From contig NZ_JAOTPO010000012.1 of assembly GCF_029028005.1 (NCBI RefSeq), positions 62,001-126,000 on the forward strand: a stretch of DNA of 64,000 nucleotides. The letters run 5' to 3'. A model generated the notes under the pieces. That model ran no database searches. It saw only the letters and a program-made list of their open reading frames with translations, and was not told where the DNA came from. This stretch comes from Alkalihalobacterium chitinilyticum. Its GTDB lineage: Bacteria; Bacillota; Bacilli; Bacillales; Bacillaceae_F. Shown here one piece after another: positions 60,952 through 64,000 of the stretch (within the stretch, counting starts at the first letter, position 1; the number at the start of each line of letters is the position of its first letter). Both the position numbers and the translations under genes were made by a program.

Positions 60952-60968
60952 GTTTAATTTAATTAAAC
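60952..60968. promoter_or_regulatory. Operator 1 in the MFS/regulator intergenic region
   Basis: The 17-bp perfect palindrome gtttaatttaattaaac lies just after the MFS gene's -10 element. A near copy lies at 61006-61022. Confidence 0.7.
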
Positions 60969-60970
60969 AA

Positions 60971-60999
60971 ATCATAACACCCTTAAACTTCACTTTCAA
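60971..60999 (-). promoter_or_regulatory. Promoter of the MFS exporter gene
   Basis: On the minus strand TTGAAA (60994-60999) and TATGAT (60971-60976) are spaced 17 bp. Confidence 0.6.
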
Positions 61000-61017
61000 G
61001 TCAAAGTTTAATATAAT
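60989..61017 (+). promoter_or_regulatory. Promoter of the XRE/TPR regulator gene
   Basis: TTCACT (60989-60994) and TATAAT (61012-61017) are spaced 17 bp. The -10 is inside operator 2. Confidence 0.6.
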
Positions 61018-61022
61018 TAAAC
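61006..61022. promoter_or_regulatory. Operator 2 in the MFS/regulator intergenic region
   Basis: gtttaatataattaaac differs from operator 1 at one central base. Both are followed by aaat, giving a 54-bp spacing start to start. This copy overlaps the regulator's -10 element. Confidence 0.7.
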
Positions 61023-61043
61023 AAATGGGCGAAAAGGAGTGTT

Positions 61044-62276
61044 TTGATTCGTATGCTAGGAGAACGGATTAGAAAATTTAGAAAACAGAAAAAGATGACT
61101 CTTGAAGCATTAGCGGGTAAAGAGCTGACAAAGGGAATGCTTAGCCTTATTGAAAATAACAAAGCAAAGCCATCAATGGAAAGCTTGTCATATATCGCTC
61201 AACAGCTTGAAGTTGAAGTATCTGATTTATTAGGAGCCTTAAGTTCAGAGGAATTGAGAGTTATTTTAGAAAAAGCAGAAAAAATATACAATAGTGATCT
61301 TAATAAAGTAAAAGAGAGATCCAAACGGCTTATTGAGTTAATCGAGCCTTATGTTGATAAACTTTCACAAGGCTATGAAGCAGCTCGCTTATTAGAAATT
61401 TACAGCTACTCACTTTACAACGAAAAAAGACAAGGTTGGCAGGAACTGTCGGACCTGGCGGCTATGATGTATGACCAAATGAATATTTCAGTTAATCGAG
61501 CAGGAATTGCAGTTTTTCGTACATTGGACAAGTTCAATAAGCATGACTATGAGAAAGCGTTAGAAATCTTTTTGCATGAACGGAGCTTAATTGAAGAAAA
61601 TCACGCTTATATTGACCCGTTGACTAGGCTCGAACTTGATTATCATGAAGCTGTTCTCTACTATGCAGTCGGTGATACAAAAGCTGCAACGGAGATTATG
61701 GAAAGTGCACTTCATTTTTCTAAAGAAAAACAGATTTTTTACCGCGTGGATGAATTATACCGACTTGCTGCAGCACATGCGATGATGTTAAGAAATGAGC
61801 GTCAAAAAGACTACTACTTAGAAAAGCTAAAGCTATACAGTGAATTTGCGGACAACTTGTTTTCGCTTCAGTTTTACAAGCTCATTCGTATTATGTCTCT
61901 AATCGATGAGAAACGTGAATACAAGAAAGCAATAGAAGAGATAGATCAACTCTTTTCCGACGGAGAAAAAATAAACTTTTACGATCCTTGGTTTAATCTT
62001 GAAAAGGGCAAGGCCCTTTATTATTTAGAGCGCTATGAGGAAGCTCTTTTATATCTTGACGTGGTTGTCATTCCACCAGAAATCCATCACCCGTTTGATT
62101 TATCGATTTTCTATGTCGTGGATGCCTTTAAGGCGCTTTGCTATCATGAGCTAGGAAATAAAAATGATGCGGTTACAGCAATTAAAAGAGCAGTACATCA
62201 TTTTGAAACGCTCCCAGATACACCGTTTAAGGAAATGGTTTTAAAAGCGAATGAGAAAATAGGAAGTCAACGGTAA
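61044..62276 (+). CDS. XRE-family regulator with TPR domain
   Basis: A 410-residue protein with an N-terminal XRE helix-turn-helix (LGERIRKFRKQKKMTLEALA through GMLSLIENNKAKPSMESL, about residues 5-60) and a long helical domain of TPR-like repeats (for example YEKALEIFLHERSLIEENH, YKKAIEEIDQLFSDGEKI, YEEALLYLDVVVI). This is the layout of the RRNPP/PlcR-type family, which often senses a peptide, though no small peptide gene is seen next to it. The start is TTG 61044 after aaaaggag, with ATG 61053 as alternative. Divergent from an MFS exporter and probably autoregulated through operator 2. Confidence 0.85.
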   Translation: MIRMLGERIRKFRKQKKMTLEALAGKELTKGMLSLIENNKAKPSMESLSYIAQQLEVEVSDLLGALSSEELRVILEKAEKIYNSDLNKVKERSKRLIELIEPYVDKLSQGYEAARLLEIYSYSLYNEKRQGWQELSDLAAMMYDQMNISVNRAGIAVFRTLDKFNKHDYEKALEIFLHERSLIEENHAYIDPLTRLELDYHEAVLYYAVGDTKAATEIMESALHFSKEKQIFYRVDELYRLAAAHAMMLRNERQKDYYLEKLKLYSEFADNLFSLQFYKLIRIMSLIDEKREYKKAIEEIDQLFSDGEKINFYDPWFNLEKGKALYYLERYEEALLYLDVVVIPPEIHHPFDLSIFYVVDAFKALCYHELGNKNDAVTAIKRAVHHFETLPDTPFKEMVLKANEKIGSQR

Positions 62277-62328
62277 GAAGGAAATACATTAATCATAGCA
62301 ACGGGTTCATAAATTGTACAAGTTAATA

Positions 62329-62364
62329 AAAAAGGACATGGAGATTAAACTCCATGCCCTTTTT
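62329..62364. terminator. Terminator between the regulator and the ABC binding-protein gene
   Basis: A 15-bp stem with one mismatch (62329-62343 with 62350-62364) has A and T runs on both sides, so it serves both convergent genes. Confidence 0.85.
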
Positions 62365-62446
62365 AAAGATAATAATGTGATTTTTGAGATTTACAATTTC
62401 CAAGCTCACAAGTAATATCAGTAAATTTAAAAACGACTGTCATTAA

Positions 62447-63451
62447 TTATTTTAACAGTTCTTCAAGTTTAGTTGTATCTACAAAGCCTGTTAAATCTGG
62501 ATCGTCTTCAATAAAGCTTAATTGATATGAAGCATCAGCCCATGCTTGTAGTGCTTCTGGGAACGTATCTGTAGTAACGACCATACGTTGCCATGCGTTT
62601 TCTAGTACACTTTCTGGTAAACGTTGTTGTGTTAAGTTATATAGTGAGTCATTGATTGTTTTTAACGTATCTTCAGTGTTTTCATGTGTGTAGTTAACAG
62701 CTTGAATGTGTCCTTTAAGCATAGCTTCAACAATCTCAGGTTGTTCTTCCATGAAACGCTTAGAAGTAACGAGTACAACACTTGCTAATGTTTCTCCAAG
62801 GAATACATCATTCCATTCTGAGACAACTTTTGCACCTAATTCTTCAACAAGGTACGTTCCCCATGGTTCTGGAGCTGCAGCCGCATCAATTTGCCCTTGT
62901 TCAAACATAGCAACCATGTTAGCAGGAGCGACACGAGATTGGTGCTCTACAGTACCACCTAGACGGTTGGATTGAAGTCCAAGGTCTTGCAGCATAATTT
63001 CTAATTGAACGTTATGAGTACAACCATTTCCTGGCGTACAGAACGACTTCCCGTCGAAATCCTCAAGAGTTTCAATACCAGCATCTTCACGAGCAACAAT
63101 TAATGTAGCACCATTAGCGGCTGCACTAATAACAACAACATCTCCACCACGTAAGAAGTAGTTAATTGCTGGACCTGGTCCGACATAACCGATATCTAAC
63201 GTACCAGCATCAAGCGCTTCGATAAAGTCATTTCCATTTGGAAAGTCTCTGAAGTTTGCTTCAACCTCTCCAAGTTCATCTTGGAAGAAGCCTTTCTCCA
63301 TTCCTACAATACCTGCAGCGTGATCTAAGTTTGGAAAGTATCCAATAGATACGCTGTCAGCTGAGCCGTCACCAGATGTGTTACCAGATCCACAAGCAGC
63401 GAGCATTCCAACTAAGGCAACACTTGCAACAGTTTTTAAAAACTTTTTCAC
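62447..63451 (-). CDS. SsuA/TauA-type ABC transporter substrate-binding lipoprotein
   Basis: A 334-residue lipoprotein with lipobox LAAC. The body is of the sulfonate/nitrate/taurine binding family: SIGYFPNLDHAAGIVGMEKG at the N-terminus, ALDAGTLDIGYVGPGPAINY, VISAAANGATLIVARED, and AAAPEPWGTYLVEE. A feature not common to all members is CTPGNGCTHNVQLEIM with two cysteines. GTG 63451 follows taggggga; the longer frame from 63517 overlaps the permease gene. It follows a permease gene on the same strand. Substrate undecided between aliphatic sulfonate, taurine and nitrate-like anions. Confidence 0.88.
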   Translation of the reverse strand: MKKFLKTVASVALVGMLAACGSGNTSGDGSADSVSIGYFPNLDHAAGIVGMEKGFFQDELGEVEANFRDFPNGNDFIEALDAGTLDIGYVGPGPAINYFLRGGDVVVISAAANGATLIVAREDAGIETLEDFDGKSFCTPGNGCTHNVQLEIMLQDLGLQSNRLGGTVEHQSRVAPANMVAMFEQGQIDAAAAPEPWGTYLVEELGAKVVSEWNDVFLGETLASVVLVTSKRFMEEQPEIVEAMLKGHIQAVNYTHENTEDTLKTINDSLYNLTQQRLPESVLENAWQRMVVTTDTFPEALQAWADASYQLSFIEDDPDLTGFVDTTKLEELLK

Positions 63452-63470
63452 TTTTTTTCCCCCTAAAAAA

Positions 63471-64000
63471 TTAATTGTTTTTTGATAATCCAAAGCGAGT
63501 AAGCACTCGTTTTTCAACTCTATTAAAAATTAAATACTCAACAGTTAAGCCAATTAAAGAAATAATGACCATAATTGCGATAACGAGGTCCATATTAAAC
63601 ATATCTTTTGCATTTAATAGGGTACGTCCCAGACCACCTGTACCGAGAAGCTCCCCAGCCATCAATGCACGCCATCCGAATGCCCATGCAAGTCTGGCAC
63701 CGGTTAAAGCAGAAGGGATAGAAGCTGGTATCATCACTTTCCAAACGAGTTCGGAACGGTTATAGCCCATAGTCCGTGCTGCCCGAATTAGCAGCGGTTG
63801 AACATTCTTTATTCCCATTCTTACATTCATTGTCATTGCCCATGTTCCACCTAACACAATAATAAAGATAATGGCAAGGTCACTTCCTGCAAAAATCATA
63901 AGCGCGATTGGTAACCACACAATACTCGGAACCGATTGAAGTGCAATAACGAGAGATCCTAATGTTTCATCAGCCAGTTTTGAACGTGCTAACAAAATAC
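63471..64000 (-). CDS. SsuC/TauC-type ABC permease (5' partial)
   Basis: The frame runs open to the right window edge; 176 codons are visible and the start lies outside. It is a BPD_transp_1-family permease with several hydrophobic helices. The conserved EAA-loop region RAARTMGYNRSELVWKVMIP followed by ASIPSALTGARLAWAFGWRA is clear. It ends 19 bp before the binding-protein start, and together they form part of a sulfonate/taurine/nitrate-type importer whose ATPase must lie further right. Confidence 0.88.
   Translation of the reverse strand, partial: ILLARSKLADETLGSLVIALQSVPSIVWLPIALMIFAGSDLAIIFIIVLGGTWAMTMNVRMGIKNVQPLLIRAARTMGYNRSELVWKVMIPASIPSALTGARLAWAFGWRALMAGELLGTGGLGRTLLNAKDMFNMDLVIAIMVIISLIGLTVEYLIFNRVEKRVLTRFGLSKNN

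Overview
The window looks like chromosomal DNA of a low-GC, endospore-forming member of the Bacillaceae. It carries an alpha/beta SASP gene, YheC/D-type and YhaL-type sporulation proteins and three YjcZ-like peptides. Many genes match the Bacillus subtilis yhe-yha-ecs-hem segment in order. Some blocks lie elsewhere in B. subtilis (a yng-type leucine catabolism operon, cssRS, liaIHGFSR), which fits a more distant genus such as the alkaliphilic Bacillaceae. The genus is inference. No rRNA, tRNA, CRISPR array, prophage or complete insertion sequence was seen.

Layout. 1-8.0 kb: a plus-strand operon for branched-chain acyl-CoA (leucine to HMG-CoA) breakdown: acyl-CoA ligase (5' cut by the window), biotin carboxylase, biotin carrier, HMG-CoA lyase, enoyl-CoA hydratase and carboxyltransferase, then an acetyl/acetoacetyl-CoA synthetase-like gene. 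8.1-11.6 kb: SASP, a small zinc-ribbon protein, msmX ATPase, a PucR-type regulator, yheE. 11.7-18.5 kb: yheD, yheB, yheA, yhaX, yhzD, yhaQP. 18.7-20.4 kb: a mifM-like arrest-peptide leader and a second YidC. 20.4-29.7 kb: 53-bp tandem repeats, yhaO-yhaN, cssRS, an MFS pump and yhaM. 29.8-37.2 kb: yhaL, prsA, YjcZ peptides, yhaI, scoC, yhaH, serC, hit. 37.4-45.2 kb: an acyl-CoA ligase, a PCYCGC lipoprotein, ecsABC, yhaA, ccdA. 45.4-50.1 kb: a complete liaIHGFSR envelope-stress operon. 50.2-59.4 kb: pbpF, a lone restriction-endonuclease-like gene, a chemoreceptor, hemEHY. 59.6-64 kb: an MFS exporter divergent from an XRE/TPR regulator with paired operators, and part of an SsuA/TauA-type ABC importer.

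How the genes work together. Secretion and envelope quality control is a strong theme: prsA foldase, cssRS secretion-stress sensing, YidC2 with its mifM sensor, ecsAB, liaIHGFSR and pbpF. A second theme is acyl-CoA metabolism. The strongest regulatory find is the mifM-yidC2 leader at 18.77-19.08 kb: a short membrane-anchored ORF ends in an acidic motif close to the B. subtilis MifM arrest sequence, and a perfect 13-bp hairpin overlaps the yidC2 ribosome binding site. Other unexplained items are a structured RNA-like element before ecsA, two dispersed repeat families, the 53-bp tandem array, and the lone nuclease gene in the pbpF-hemE interval.
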